Positions 1 through 27,987 of a DNA stretch of 64,000 nucleotides are shown here, piece after piece. The position numbers were made by a program, and so were the translations under genes. Below the pieces are notes generated by a model. The model was not told the DNA's origin. It searched no databases and was given only the letters and a program-made list of their open reading frames with translations. Position 1 is the stretch's first letter, and the number at the start of each line of letters is the position of its first letter. Source of the DNA: Channallabes apus (taxonomy: Eukaryota > Chordata > Actinopteri > Siluriformes > Clariidae); NCBI GenBank assembly GCA_030522415.1, contig CM060112.1:13244001-13308000 (forward strand), in the 5' to 3' direction.

Positions 1-179
1 GTGAAGTACACTTCGAATGGAACGAAGCTCGCGGCTCAAAAAGTTCAGTAAATCGTGTGCCGGCGGGTGTCGCGCATCGGCAGTTGTGATGCATATTTTG
101 AGCGGAAAAAAATCAAACGTTTTATTTTAATGTTACAAGGACACCATAATCTTACAAAAACATGGCATTCGTTTTTTTT

Positions 180-455
180 TTATGTCCCCAAGACTTTTGC
201 ACAGTAGTATAAGTAAAATAGTTGTTTTCCATCTGAAAAAGTACTATATTTTACTATATTATAGTCTTGTACTATATTTCTTTCTTTACAGCCATGCGTA
301 TATTCTCCTGTAATGTTATTTATTTATAATTTTTTAAGTTATATAGGGAAATACTAAATGATTTTGTGCATGATTATACAGACATGATAAACATGTATAA
401 CTGAATTGGTACAGCATATAATATGGTGCCTAAGACTTTTGCACAGTACTGTATA
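180..455. repeat. Tc1-type terminal repeat fragments in ahcy intron
   Basis: The phrase AAGACTTTTGCACAGTA occurs at about 191-207 and 429-445 in the same orientation. It resembles a Tc1/mariner inverted-repeat tip. No transposase is left. The rest of 1-1078 is AT-rich intron. Confidence 0.5.
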
Positions 456-924
456 TGTTTGTGTATTCAGTCCTTCAGTCATTTATCTGTTACAGTATAT
501 ATCGAATGGTCATGGCCAATCAAGCTGAGAACTAGCCAAATCTGGTCACTGGCTGTGATCGACCAGTACATTTCTATTATAAAATAAAATAAAAAAATAT
601 ATTTTTGGAGCCAGTGTGACCGTACATGAAGCACCACACAAAAGAATTGTAATTCATAACTGAATCGATTTCCTCCCAATCTCTAATAGAGTACAAATCT
701 AAATTTTGAACACACCTTTTAATTCAATATATTTTTATTTAAGTTTTTTTACATTCTAGAAAAATACTTGAGATTTAAAAAATAGAGAAGTTAATTTAAA
801 GTTAGATAATGAAGGTTTTACAGAGCACTTGTGGCAGCACATCTCAGTATCAGCGGTTTACAGGAAATTGTTGCATATTTTGGATTTCAGCATTGTTTTA
901 CAATGTAGAAAGAGAGAAAAAAAT

Positions 925-975
925 CACGAAAGACCATGGAATTAGGTGTGTCCAAACTTTTGACTGGTAGTGTAC
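925..975 (-). repeat. Tc1-like terminal repeat tip
   Basis: On the minus strand it reads ACTACCAGTCAAAAGTTTGG followed by ACACACCT, a common fish Tc1-like terminal sequence. It is isolated, with no partner end seen nearby. Confidence 0.55.
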
Positions 976-1078
976 TTGAAGTAGTCATTTTCTAGAACTA
1001 GGTTTACTATTTATATATTTGGTAAAATGACTTTCTTCCCTCTCTTACAACACTCAAATCTCCTCTTTCTCCAACCAG

Positions 1079-17736
<16,658 letters not shown>

Positions 17737-17812
17737 GAAGCATCTGCCAGTTGGTTTGCATTCATGGTCAGAGTAATGCACAATCCACCAGTGTTTTCTG
17801 TTCCTGCATTCT

Positions 17813-17818
17813 AATAAA
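17813..17818 (+). terminator. ahcy: ahcy polyadenylation signal
   Basis: A canonical AATAAA lies 77 nt after the ahcy stop codon. It is the first such hexamer downstream and implies a short 3' UTR. Confidence 0.75.
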
Positions 17819-18189
17819 TATATCATTCTGGCTACCCCCACAATATCTTACTTGTTTCTTACCCTTAATATGAACAACAAAGTCAGAACAAATCTTTCAT
17901 AATCCAATTTCGATTTTCATGGATTTTCTGTCACTATGAAGTTAAATATATTTTGTAGATATAGAAATAAGTAATATACGTACACCTTATCCAAATAGCT
18001 AAACTTTCATAATTCCTCACCTTTGATCCTAGTAAATATTCCCTGTTTTAGGTCAGTTAGGATCACTATTTCAAGCATGTAAAATATCATAATAGTAGAG
18101 AAATTATTTTACCGCATTCCCAGGTATTCAGAGGTTTATATATAAAATTGATTTGGTAATATTGCTTTTAAATTGTTTAATTTGGGTAA

Positions 18190-18565
18190 AATGCTTATAA
18201 TAAATTGCTAGAATTTTAGCCCATTCCTCCTGACATAACTGGTGTAACAGTCAAACATATCACAGACTTTCTGTTGGATTGAGGTTGGGGCCACTCCAAT
18301 ACCTTGACTTTATTTTCAAGCCATTTTGCTACATCTTTGGAAGTATGCTTGGCATAATTGCCCATTTGGAAAACTCATCTGCAACCAACCTTTAACTTCC
18401 TGGCAGATGTTTTGAGATCTATCCTCAACATATTCGTACAATCTTCCTTCATGATGATGCCATCTATTTTGAGAAGTGTACCAGTCTCTCCTGACGCAAA
18501 GCACCCAATGCTGTCCCTGCTGTGCTTTACAGTTGGGATCGTGTTCTTTGGCTTGCAAGCATTCC
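18190..18565 (-). pseudogene. Tc1-like transposase fragment
   Basis: The minus-strand translation is broken but Tc1-like. Words resembling FPNGQLCQAYFQRCSKMA occur, with the complement of 'GGATTGAGGTTGGGGCCACT', the usual reverse-strand Tc1 string. It lies downstream of ahcy. Confidence 0.55.
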
Positions 18566-18599
18566 CATTTTCCACCACATGGCGCAAGTATACACTTGC

Positions 18600-18990
18600 G
18601 AAGTGTAGTATGTACTGTACATATAAACGTGGTACCTTCCCTGATGGTAGCAGACTAAAGAAGCTCTGAGTCGGGTGGGTAGGGTCACGGGCGATGTTGA
18701 GAGCTTTTCATGTGAGGCGGGTGTTGTAAATGTCCAGGAGGGAGGGGAAAGAGACACCAACGATCTTCTCAGCTGCTCTCACTATGCGCTGGAGTGTTTT
18801 CCGGCAGGACGGATTGCAGGCGCCGAACCACACAGTGATGCAGCTGGTCCCGTACTGCCTGAGGTCTGCCAGTCAGGAAGTCCAGCAGCCAGATGCAGAG
18901 TGGGGTGCTGATCCCCAGCTCAATCAGGTTATGAGTGAGCTGTTGTGGGATGATTGTGTTGAACGCTGAGCTGAAGTCGATGAACAGCAT
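18600..18990 (-). pseudogene. Non-LTR retrotransposon reverse-transcriptase fragment
   Basis: The minus-strand frame 18769-18990 reads [20 protein letters not shown] and [28 protein letters not shown] is RT motif A with the catalytic Asp. It is 5' and 3' truncated and frameshifted toward 18660, and reads like a fish Rex/CR1/L2-type LINE. Confidence 0.75.
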
Positions 18991-19254
18991 TCTAACAGAG
19001 TATATGTATACTTATGCAGACAGGATTACCAACAGGGAACAGGCTGAGGGCATGCAAAAAACAGGCAGGGTCACATACTCAAACACATATAGCCAACAGG
19101 CATATGGCTTGAAATCTCAAACACATTAGGTGTGTTCGAGCTCATACTGCGGCTGCGCAGACCGATCGGCGAGATTAGCCAGAAGCAGTCGGGGTGGAGC
19201 TGAAAACGGAGCCGTCAAGTCGGACATGTTGGGGATCTCGTTGCTTCCTCAAAC

Positions 19255-19359
19255 ATGGCAGATCACGTGGCGTTTACCTACTTTATTGCAGATGAACTGG
19301 AAGCTGTAGAAATACCTTTATTGTTGGAAGAAATGCAGCAGAATGAACAACGACAATAA
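19255..19359 (+). pseudogene. Harbinger transposase first exon, donor lost (copy A)
   Basis: ATG GCA GAT... encodes MADHVAFTYFIADELEAVEI then PLLLEEMQQNEQRQ and a stop. In copy B the same place reads CGATG/GTAAG, a good splice donor. Here it is CGACAATAAG, so the donor is destroyed and the frame ends. Confidence 0.6.
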
Positions 19360-19663
19360 GTTATAAACAGTATATGTGCATGTGTAAATCATTTCATTTT
19401 AAACTAACTGAACAAATACTGTTTTACAAATCATACTTAATCAAATGATGTTTTGTTTAGTGTTGTTATGTTAGACTTCTGTAAACAATAAATAATTAGA
19501 TGTAATTGCTGTTGGAGAGTAAGCTATTTGTTTTGTGTTTATAGTACAAATACAAATAACTGTTTATATTTCATGTTCAACAGTCGTGTAAACCTTAATT
19601 GTTGGAATCTATCCCAGTTCTACAAAAACACTGAATGACAATACTTTTGAATTACAATACAAG

Positions 19664-19844
19664 TTGTAGATCATGTTAATGGCTGTTTGGCGCCCCTTAG
19701 TGGCTGTTTACAATAAAAAATATATAGAAAAGGTCCCGGGGGTGTGTGGGTAACGAACAGGAAGTTACTGGCGGTGCGTGGTAATAAATAAAGAAAGAGC
19801 TCGGTGCTACAGAAGTGTTGGTCATTTTGTCTACACACATTTAC
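19664..19844. mobile_element. 181-bp insertion with ACAAG target duplication
   Basis: Absent from copy B, which has an uninterrupted ACATGTGTATATA. It is flanked by ACAAG at 19659-19663 and 19845-19849. It contains GGCGCCCC, a GTGTGTGGGTAACG run and AATAAATAAAG near its end. It may be a short solo LTR or TRIM, but the class is uncertain. Confidence 0.6.
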
Positions 19845-20542
19845 ACAAGTGTATATAATAAGTACAATAATAATAAGTACATGTTTTTATTGTATAGATT
19901 AGTTCCAAAAGTACTACAATTTGTCGAGGAGGTCGTCCCCCTATACAGTCCCTCAGAATTTCACAATCATTTCAGGCTTTCCAAAGAACAAGTGGAGGTG
20001 CGAACTACATAATTTAACTACAATTTGGTATATTGTCCTGAACCCTTATGTTCTACCTATACAGGATGTCATTACTACCCTTGGTCCTGTTTATTAGCTT
20101 TCAGATAATTACAAAGATATTTGGAACAATGTTCTCCACAGACTTCCATAGTATTTCTTTTCTGTACTATTGCAGTGAATGGGGGTGAGATATTTAGTTT
20201 TTCAATGACCTTTCCTTTGAAACAGATTATCGCTTCTGTAGCTTAGAAAAACCATAAATTGCATGTTACAGTATCAACATGCAATCATTTCAGTGAAAGT
20301 TAAAAATTGTAGACAGTTAATATAATTTAGTCTGTAAGACTTACTAGTAAAATTGTATGAAAGTGCAACAAATGCAAGGCAAGAGCTCTGAAGTGTCACC
20401 TCAAAGTGCATTTTGAACTTGTATTTATTGAGAGGCAATTTATAACATTGGAAAGATGACAATAAAAGTACATAGACATTTGCTTGAAACAGAATAAGCT
20501 TTATTTGCCATGTTTTCAAGAAGGTTTTAGTAACTTTGCTCT

Positions 20543-20956
20543 TTAGTAAATTTGCTCTTGTTGTCTTCCGATTTTCTTTAGCTCCTCCACAACAATTCCC
20601 AAACTGGTCAACATTTTTTTTCCAAATGATCGTCTGCGCCTCTCTTTCAGTTGACGCCGTCTCTCCAGGTCCAGCCTTACAAGAGACTCAAGCACAGCTG
20701 TTCTTCGTTCTGCATGCGCTTCATATGTCTCAAAAAATTGTGAGGGTTGTGAGGATCTCTGCCTCCTGGACATGCTTGTAGTGGCAGAGGTCCCCGGCTG
20801 CTCATCTACAGAAGCACCTGCTGCCTGAGCTTGAGGAAGAGAGATTGATGGAGGCCTGTTTTGAGAAGTTGGATTTTCCAAACATAGAGGATTAGAGCAG
20901 ATAGTTCCAGGTGGTGCAGTTCCTGTCCCAGAGGACCCAAATAGCTCATCCATTTG
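20543..20956 (-). CDS. Harbinger-associated Myb/SANT-like protein, C-terminal exon (intact, copy A)
   Basis: After a CTGCAG acceptor the exon starts QMDELFGSSGTGTAPPG. It runs 137 codons to EELKKIGRQQEQIY and stop. It has a Pro/Ser-rich middle, then an Arg/Glu-rich helix (ERRTAVLESLVRLDLERRRQ) typical of the C-terminal part of trihelix-like proteins encoded by Harbinger transposons. These proteins help target the transposase to nucleus and DNA. An upstream piece of the SANT domain lies at 21043-21129. The A8 tract keeps the frame here, unlike copy B. Confidence 0.6.
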   Translation of the reverse strand, partial: QMDELFGSSGTGTAPPGTICSNPLCLENPTSQNRPPSISLPQAQAAGASVDEQPGTSATTSMSRRQRSSQPSQFFETYEAHAERRTAVLESLVRLDLERRRQLKERRRRSFGKKMLTSLGIVVEELKKIGRQQEQIY

Positions 20957-21042
20957 CTGCAGAAAAAGCACAATGTAATACGAAAGTGACTTTGTAATAA
21001 GATTCAAAATAATCTCATACAGTGCAGTCTTAGACTTATTGT

Positions 21043-21129
21043 GTAGTACTCCCAGGTTTGCTTTCCCTCCCCAGTTGCACGGCGGCGATCCTGAACTCTT
21101 TTGTAAGTGGTTAACATGTTGGTTAACTT
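21043..21129 (-). CDS. SANT-domain exon remnant (copy A)
   Basis: It reads KLTNMLTTYKRVQDRRRATG, then EGKQTWEYY on the minus strand. This resembles the end of a Myb/SANT-like domain (K-x-L-x-x-Y-K-x-V ... TG-x-G-x-x-T-W). The donor after WEYY is not canonical, so the join to the next exon is inferred. Confidence 0.5.
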
Positions 21130-21779
21130 TTTTTTTTCAAATTTTTTCACTTGACAAGGTGTATCCTTTTTGTGAAAAAGTAGTTTGTAGCTTTTTATAA
21201 AAAGCAGTTTTGTTACTGATAAGTTTTTGTAAGGTCTTGTAATTTTAATTTTATTATTTTAAATTTTGCTCTATTATTTATCTATTTATTTATATTTTAT
21301 ATATACTTTATTTTATATTATTCATGTTTTTTTTCCATATCACTATCAGCATCCTTGTAATTGTTTTGTGCATTGTAGAACAAATTAATTAGTTATGTAG
21401 GTGTGTCTACGTATTGTATTGTAGCCTATATGAGATATCACATATTTATGATAGAACATAGATTAATTTATTATTTTACTTATCATATAAGTGAAGCAGC
21501 AACTACAGATTTCAGCATCAATCAGTGTTGACCACATTACATTAAATGTCTGTGACATTTTAGTTATTCCATAAAATGTTTTACTTAAATATGCAGCTGA
21601 ATACAGTGTGGTCTGTGCAGTATATGCAGTGGTCTGTATGAAAAAAGTACAATAATAAACTTATGCACAAATCCAATATGAAGAATTTAAGGGGGAAAAA
21701 ATGTACTGCAGTCAAAAGATCGTAAACTATTTACAAAATGGCATGCAAATTGATTTGTTATGCAATTATATGGATTGAA

Positions 21780-22040
21780 GCACGAAACACTCGTGATCAT
21801 CGTCATGTGGTGAATGTGGCCAATCATGAGAAGCTGTGACGTCATCACAGCCTGGTGCCGTCGCTCCTGAAATGCTGCGCTGGCTGAGCAGACAATAACC
21901 CCTGTCTGCAGCCTGCAGATCGGGGCGGGGCTGAATCTGGGGCGGGGCTGCACGTGTTGCCCCGCCCACATGGTTTCTCATTGGTTGTAAGGAAAGTAAT
22001 GACGTCGTACAACGTTCCTCCCACAACTCCTCTCATTGGT
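21780..22040. promoter_or_regulatory. CpG-rich promoter-like stretch with CRE, GC and CCAAT boxes
   Basis: TGACGTCATCAC (CRE), two GGGGCGGGGC GC boxes, CACGTG, a second TGACGTCG and two inverted CCAAT boxes (ATTGGTT) lie within 260 bp. It is next to the Myb/SANT gene of copy A and points toward it on the minus strand. It is absent from truncated copy B. Confidence 0.55.
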
Positions 22041-22504
22041 TAGTGAAATGGATTGAAGTCGCTGCCACGATAAACTGGAAATGCCGTTGGAAACAGTATT
22101 TAGGAATTACACATTTTATACAAACGCTGAAATGCTTATTTATTCAGCTTTCAGATGCGTATAAAACTCAGTTAAGTTTTTTTTTTAATGTACGCTTATT
22201 ACTTGTTTGTGGTTCAAGGTTACATACATTTACAAGCAAGACTTCCGCTGTTTTTCTCCCATTTCTGGCAACCCGTGACTAAAAATTAAAATGTCAATCA
22301 ATCGAGTTTATTTACAGCTTTTTTTTAATATATATTATTAATAAAATACATAAATGTGGAATATTCTCAGCAAAAGTATCCACTATCCATATGTTATTAA
22401 ATTAATAAATAGAAAAGGGTTGTTAAACATTTATAAATACAAACATTTATGACACATGAATGAATTATGATGACACATGAATGAATTTCACTGTTATTTA
22501 TTTA

Positions 22505-22590
22505 TGTACAGTGGCTTGCAAAAGTATTCGGCCCCCTTGAACTTTTCCACATTTTGTCATATTACAGCCACAAACATGAATCAATTTTCA
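22505..22590 (+). repeat. Tc1-like terminal repeat fragment
   Basis: CAGTGGCTTGCAAAAGTATT followed by CGGCCCCCTTGAACTTTTCC is a well-known fish Tc1-like tip. It appears to replace the left tip of the neighbouring Tc1 element. Confidence 0.7.
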
Positions 22591-22826
22591 AATCATTCAA
22601 ATGTTTAATTGTGTAGAAAAAAAACAAGCACATACAAAACTATTTTCACTCAACAATCCAAACTTCTGGCTGTATAAAACACTTAAAAAAAACAAAGAAA
22701 GATAACTATAGTCAATGACAACTGTTTTGACAACTCAAACAGAGGGGAAAAAAATATATGGAATCACACAAATCTGAGGAAAATTATATGGAATCACTGA
22801 CATAACTCATAGCTCCAACACGAGAG

Positions 22827-25307
22827 ATGTCAGTTGAAACAAAGGAGAGAATTATCAAACTTCTTGAAGAAGGTAAATCTTCATGGACTGTTGCAAAAGA
22901 TGTTTTTCCCAGTCAGCTGTGTCTAAAATCTGGACCAAGTACAAATCAAATGGAAAGGTTGTAAAAGGGAAGCGTACTGGTAGACCAAGAAAGACATCAA
23001 AGCGCCAAGACAGAAACCTAAAGCAATATGACTTGAAAACAGAAAATGCACAACAAAACAAATGAGGAACAAATGGGCAGAAAGTGGAGTCAATGTCTGT
23101 GAGCGGACAGTAAGAAATCGCCTAAAAGAAATGGGATTTACATACAGAAAAGCCAAAAGAAAACCATCATTAACATCTAAACATAAAAAAACAAGGGTTC
23201 AGTGGGCTAAAGAAAGACAATCTTGGACTGCGGATGACTGGATGAGAGTTAGAGTCAGTGATGAATCACGAATCTGCATTGCGCAGGGTGATGATGCTGG
23301 AACTTTTGTTTGGTGCCGTTCCAATGAAATTTATAAAGACAACTGCCTGAAGAAAACATGCAAATTTCCACAATCATTATTGATATGGGGTTGTATGTCA
23401 GGTAAAGGTATGGGAGACATGACAGTCATTACATCTTCTATAAATGCACAAGTTTATGTTGAGATTTTGGACACTTTTCTTATTCCATCAATTGAAAGGA
23501 TGTTTGGTGATAGTAGCATCATTTTTCAGGATGATAATGCATCATGCCATAGGGCAAAATCTGTGAAAACATTCCTACACCCTAAAAAATGCTGGGTAAA
23601 TATAGGACTAACTAAATGCTGGGTTAATTTAACCCAGCAAAATGGGTTATTTGTTTAACCCAGCAAGATGGGTTAAATATTCAATCCAAATGCTTTTAAT
23701 TTAAAAATGTTAAATTACTTTGATATACTGGTCTATTACAAAAAAAACATACATATATGCAATAAACAACATCCTATTAAATGTTCTTGGAAAAAACATT
23801 TATTTTTCAAAAGCACAAGAACAGATGATCAACAGTGACATCATTACTATACTATTACTGATAAGGACAGAATGGAGTAATTGCACAAATAGACTGAGGC
23901 AGCTTCTACGGAGCAGGATCTCTCTGTGACTTAAGATATCTTTTCTGCAGAACAAAACTATCCAGCCCTGGTCTCATTTTAACATACAAACACTGTCTAT
24001 GACTTTTCAGGTAGGCCTCGCTATTTCATAGCAACATTACAACATTAATGAGAGCAGCGCTGGTCATTATCTCCCAACGTCAGGATGTAGGGGTACGGCC
24101 TCGACACTTCAGCCTGCTGGAGGTATTCCACCATGAAAGAAACCTTAGAAAGAAAGAAATGAAAAAGTTAAAATTTTGTTGAATAGCAAATATTAAACTG
24201 AGTAAGACTATTAATTTAGTGTGAAATAGGATTGATACAAAAAAAATTACAAAGCTGCCCATTAAGATAGGGTATAGCTAACCTAAAACAAAAACATGGA
24301 GACAGCTACTACCAAACATAAAAAAATCTTAAAGCAGAATAAGCATGAGTAGAGTAGACCGCAGAGTAAATTACTAGCTGGTGAAAAACGGGAGGGTTAG
24401 CAGGTCTGTATATTTGTGAGAGGGTCAGTGTTTTGTAACACACCAGCATTTTATTGTCTCAAGCAGTGAGATTAATAAAGTTCTAAAGTGGTTGCTAACG
24501 CTAGCAACCTAACTAAATGCCTGTGTCATGCTAGCAATACAGTTAACAGTTTAGCGTTCATTCATCACTTCACCATCTTCGTAACCCTGCAAACATTCTA
24601 CAGAGAAAGCTAAAAAGCTCAGACATCTTAGCCGTTTCTTTCATACACAGGTGGGGAGGCTAGCAGCTATTCTCAGCTAAATTATCATCCAGTACCTCAG
24701 ACCAGCCGGAAAGTTTGTGTGTAACCTTAACACGGTAACAGTAATAAATGTTACATATAGTAATAATTTTTCAGTCATATGTGAATTAGGTGAGTGAACA
24801 TGTGTATACAGACCTTGTATTTAACGCCATTTCCCCTTAAATGTCCGAGGAGGATGAACCGTCATCAGCGGTGTGGGAGCTCAAGAGACACGAAGCTGAG
24901 TCACAGCCGCTGAATCCACCGGTGAACTTTGGGGGAGGAGCCGAGCAAACTTTAACCCAGCAGCTGGGTTACACAAAAACTACCCAACTCTCTGAAAATA
25001 ACCCAGAAAAATGACCCAACAGCGGCAACCCAGCGTTTGGGTAGAAAAAACAACCCAGCATTTTTTAGAGTGTACAGGAAAGACATATAATGTCAATGGC
25101 ATGGCCTGCAAATAGTCCGGACCTTAAACCAATTGAAAATCTGTGGTGGAAATTAAAGAAAATGGTCCAGGACAAGCCTCCAACCTGCAAAGCTGATCTG
25201 GCAACTGCAATAAGACAAAGCTGGAGACAGACTGATGAAGTATACTGTTGGACATTAGTTAAATCCAGGCCTTAAAAGCCAGAGGTGGTGCAACAAATTA
25301 CAAGTAG
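22827..25307 (+). pseudogene. Tc1 transposase (DD34E), frameshifted and interrupted
   Basis: The start region reads MSVETKERIIKLLEEGKSSW. After a small deletion and frameshift it continues NKWAESGVNVCERTVRNRLK (23062 onward). The catalytic blocks are SDESRICIAQGDD, IFQDDNASCHRAKSVK and, after the 1.5-kb insertion, ANSPDLKPIENLWWKLKK. The D, D and E positions are all visible, but the gene cannot make a full protein. Stop at 25305-25307. Confidence 0.85.
23578..25072. mobile_element. EnSpm/CACTA-like non-autonomous element, 1.5 kb
   Basis: The ends CACCCTAAAAAATGCTGGGT and, inverted, CACTCTAAAAAATGCTGGGT match. TA lies at 23576-23577 and 25073-25074. Removing the unit restores the transposase frame between KTFL and QERHIM. 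GGGTTAAA/AACCCAGC words repeat near both ends. No transposase of its own was seen. Confidence 0.85.
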
Positions 25308-26162
25308 TGTTTTTGTGATTCCATATTTTTTTCCTCTGTTTGAGTTGTCAAAACAGTTGTCATTGACTATAGTTATCTTTCTTTGTTTTTTTTAAGTGTT
25401 TTATACAGCCAGAAGTTTGGATTGTTGAGTGAAAATAGTTTTGTGGCATGTATGTGCTTGTTTTTTTTTTCTACACAATTAAACATTTGAATGAACATCT
25501 TCTGAGAGGGGTGATTCCATCATTTTTGCCAGGGGTTGTAATTGCATAACAAATCGATTTGCATGCCATTTTGTAAATAGTTTACGATCTTTTGACTGCA
25601 GTACATTTTTCCCCCTTAAATTCTTCATATTGGATAAGTTTATTATTGTACTTTTTTCATACAGACCACTGCATATACTGCACAGACCACACTGTATTTA
25701 GATGCATATTTAAGCAAAACATTTTATTGAATAACTAAAATGTCACAGACATTTAATGTAATGTGGTCAACATTGATTGATGCTGAAATCTGTAGTTGCT
25801 GCTTCACTTATATGATATAAGTAAAATAATAAATTAATCTATGTTCTATCATAAATATGTGATATCTCATATAGGCTACAATACAATACGTAGACACACC
25901 TACACAACTAATTAATTTGTTCTACAATGCACAAAACAATTACAAGGATGCTGATAGTGATATGGAAAAAAACATGAATAATATAAAATAAAGTATATAT
26001 AAAATATAAATAAATAGATAAATAATAGAGCAAGAATTTTAATAAAATTAAAATTACAAGACCTTACAAAAACTTATCAGTAACAAAACTGCTTTTTATA
26101 AAAAGCTACAAACTACTTTTTCACAAAAAGGATACACCTTGTCAAGTGAAAAAAATTGAAAA

Positions 26163-26750
26163 AAGTTAACCAACATGTTAACCACTTACAAAAGAGTTCA
26201 GGATCGCCGCCGTGCAACTGGGGAGGGAAAGCAAACCTGGGAGTACTACACAATAAGTCTAAGACTGCACTGTATGAGATTATTTTGAATCTTATTACAA
26301 AGTCACTTTCGTATTACATTGTGCTTTTTCTGCAGCAAATGGATGAGCTATTTGGGTCCTCTGGGACAGGAACTGCACCACCTGGAACTATCTGCTCTAA
26401 TCCTCTATGTTTGGAAGATCCACCTTCTCAAAACAGGCCTCCATCAATCTCTCTTCCTCAAGCTCAGGCAGCAGGTGCTTCTGTAGATGAGCAGCCGGGG
26501 ACCTCTGCCACTACAAGCATGTCCAGGAGGCAGAGATCCTCACAACCCTCACAATTTTTTGAGGCATATGAAGCGCATGCAGAACGAAGAACAGCTGTGC
26601 TTGAGTCTCTTGTAAGGCTGGACCTGGAGAGACGGCGTCAACTGAAAGAGAGGCGCAGACGATCTTTTGGAAAAAAAAATGTTGACCAGTTTGGGAATTG
26701 TTGTGGAGGAGCTAAAGAAAATCGGAAGACAACAAGAGCAAATTTACTAA
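26163..26750 (+). pseudogene. Myb/SANT-like gene of copy B, frameshifted
   Basis: The SANT remnant is at 26163-26249 and the exon QMDELFGSSGTGTAPPG starts at 26336. The A tract after RRRSFG has nine A instead of eight. This puts the LTSLGIVVEELKK end out of frame. A long spurious frame then runs on to 27094. The stop of the ancestral frame is at 26748-26750. Confidence 0.65.
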
Positions 26751-27761
26751 AGAGCAAAGTTACTAAAACCTTCTTGAAAACATGGCAAATAAAGCTTATT
26801 CTGTTTCAAGCAAATGTCTATGTACTTTTATTGTCATCTTTCCAATGTTATAAATTGCCTCTTATTTTCAGTTACAAGTTCAAAATGCACTTTGAGGTGA
26901 CACTTCAGAGCTCTTGCCTTGCATTTGTTGCACTTTCATACAATTTTACTAGTAAGTCTTACAGACTAAATTATATTAACTGTCTACAATTTTTAACTTT
27001 CACTGAAATGATTGCATGTTGGTACTGTAACATGCAATTTATGGTTTTTCTAAGCTACAGAAGCGATAATCTGTTTCAAAGGAAAGGTCATTGAAAAACT
27101 AAATATCTCACCCCCATTCACTGCAATAGTACAGAAAAGAAATACTATGGAAGTCTGTGGAGAACATTGTTCCAAATATCTTTGTAATTATCTGAAAGCT
27201 AATAAACAGGACCAAGGGTAGTAATGACATCCTGTATAGGTAGAACATAAGGGTTCAGGACAATATACCAAATTGTAGTTAAATTATGTAGTTCGCACCT
27301 CCACTTGTTCTTTGGAAAGCCTGAAATGATTGTGAAATTCTGAGGGACTGTATAGGGGGACGACCTCCTCCACAAATTGTAGTACTTTTGGAACTAATCT
27401 ATACAATAAAAACATGTACTTATTATTATTGTACTTATTATATACACATGTATTGTAATTCAAAAGTATTGTCATTCAGTGTTTTTGTAGAACTGGGATA
27501 GATTCCAACAATTAAGGTTTACACGACTGTTGAACATGAAATATAAAAACTTATTTGTATTTGTACTATAAACACAAAACAAATAGCTTACTCTCCAACA
27601 GCAATTACATCTAATTATTTATTGTTTACAGAAGTCTAACATAACAACACTAAACAAAACATCATTTGATTAGGTAGAAGCTTGATTTGTAAAACAGTAT
27701 TTGTTCAGTGACTTTAAAATGAAATGATTTACACATGCACATATATTGTTTATAAACTTAC

Positions 27762-27862
27762 CATCGTTGTTCATTCTGCTGCATTTCTTCCAACAATAAA
27801 GGTATTTCTACAGCTTCCAGTTCATCTGCAATAAAGTAGGTAAACGCCACGTGATCTGCCAT
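27762..27862 (-). CDS. Harbinger transposase first exon with intact donor (copy B)
   Basis: Minus strand: ATG at 27862, MADHVAFTYFIADELEAVEI, through EMQQNEQR, then donor GTAAG at 27761-27757. The next transposase block (FVEEVVPLYSPSEFHNHFRL) is near 27300-27370. No DDE catalytic domain remains, so no active enzyme is expected. Confidence 0.5.
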
Positions 27863-27987
27863 GTTTAGGAAGCAACGAGATCCCCAAGATGTCCGACTTG
27901 ACGGCTCCGTTTTCAGCTCCACCCCGACTGCTTCCGGCTAATCTCGCCGATCGGTCTGCGCAGCCGCAGTATGAGCTCGAACACACC

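Larger units (their letters stand above)
19127..21768. mobile_element. Harbinger-like element, copy A (left of inverted pair)
   Basis: It begins (TA)GGTGTGTTCGAGCTC, the same end as copy B inverted at 27989. Two convergent genes are visible. On + there is an N-terminal transposase remnant (MADHVAFTYFIADELEAVEI at 19255; VLQFVEEVVPLYSPSEFHNH near 19915). On - there is a Myb/SANT-like protein. The DDE catalytic part is missing. Copy A is 191 bp longer than copy B, mostly a 181-bp insertion at 19664-19844. Confidence 0.75.
22590..25540 (+). mobile_element. Tc1-like element with long inverted ends, split by EnSpm-like insertion
   Basis: Left subterminal sequence (22600-22745) is mirrored at 25325-25495, including TTTTCACTCAACAATCC and AACTGTTTTGACAACTC. 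The right tip GCCAGGGGTTG abuts TA at 25539-25540, where it entered Harbinger copy B. The left tip is missing. It carries a dead DD34E transposase. Confidence 0.85.

Noticed and set aside
26156..27094. 312-codon frame on +
   Set aside because: It joins intron, one real transposon exon and out-of-frame downstream DNA after a one-base frameshift. The genuine exon is 26336-26750.
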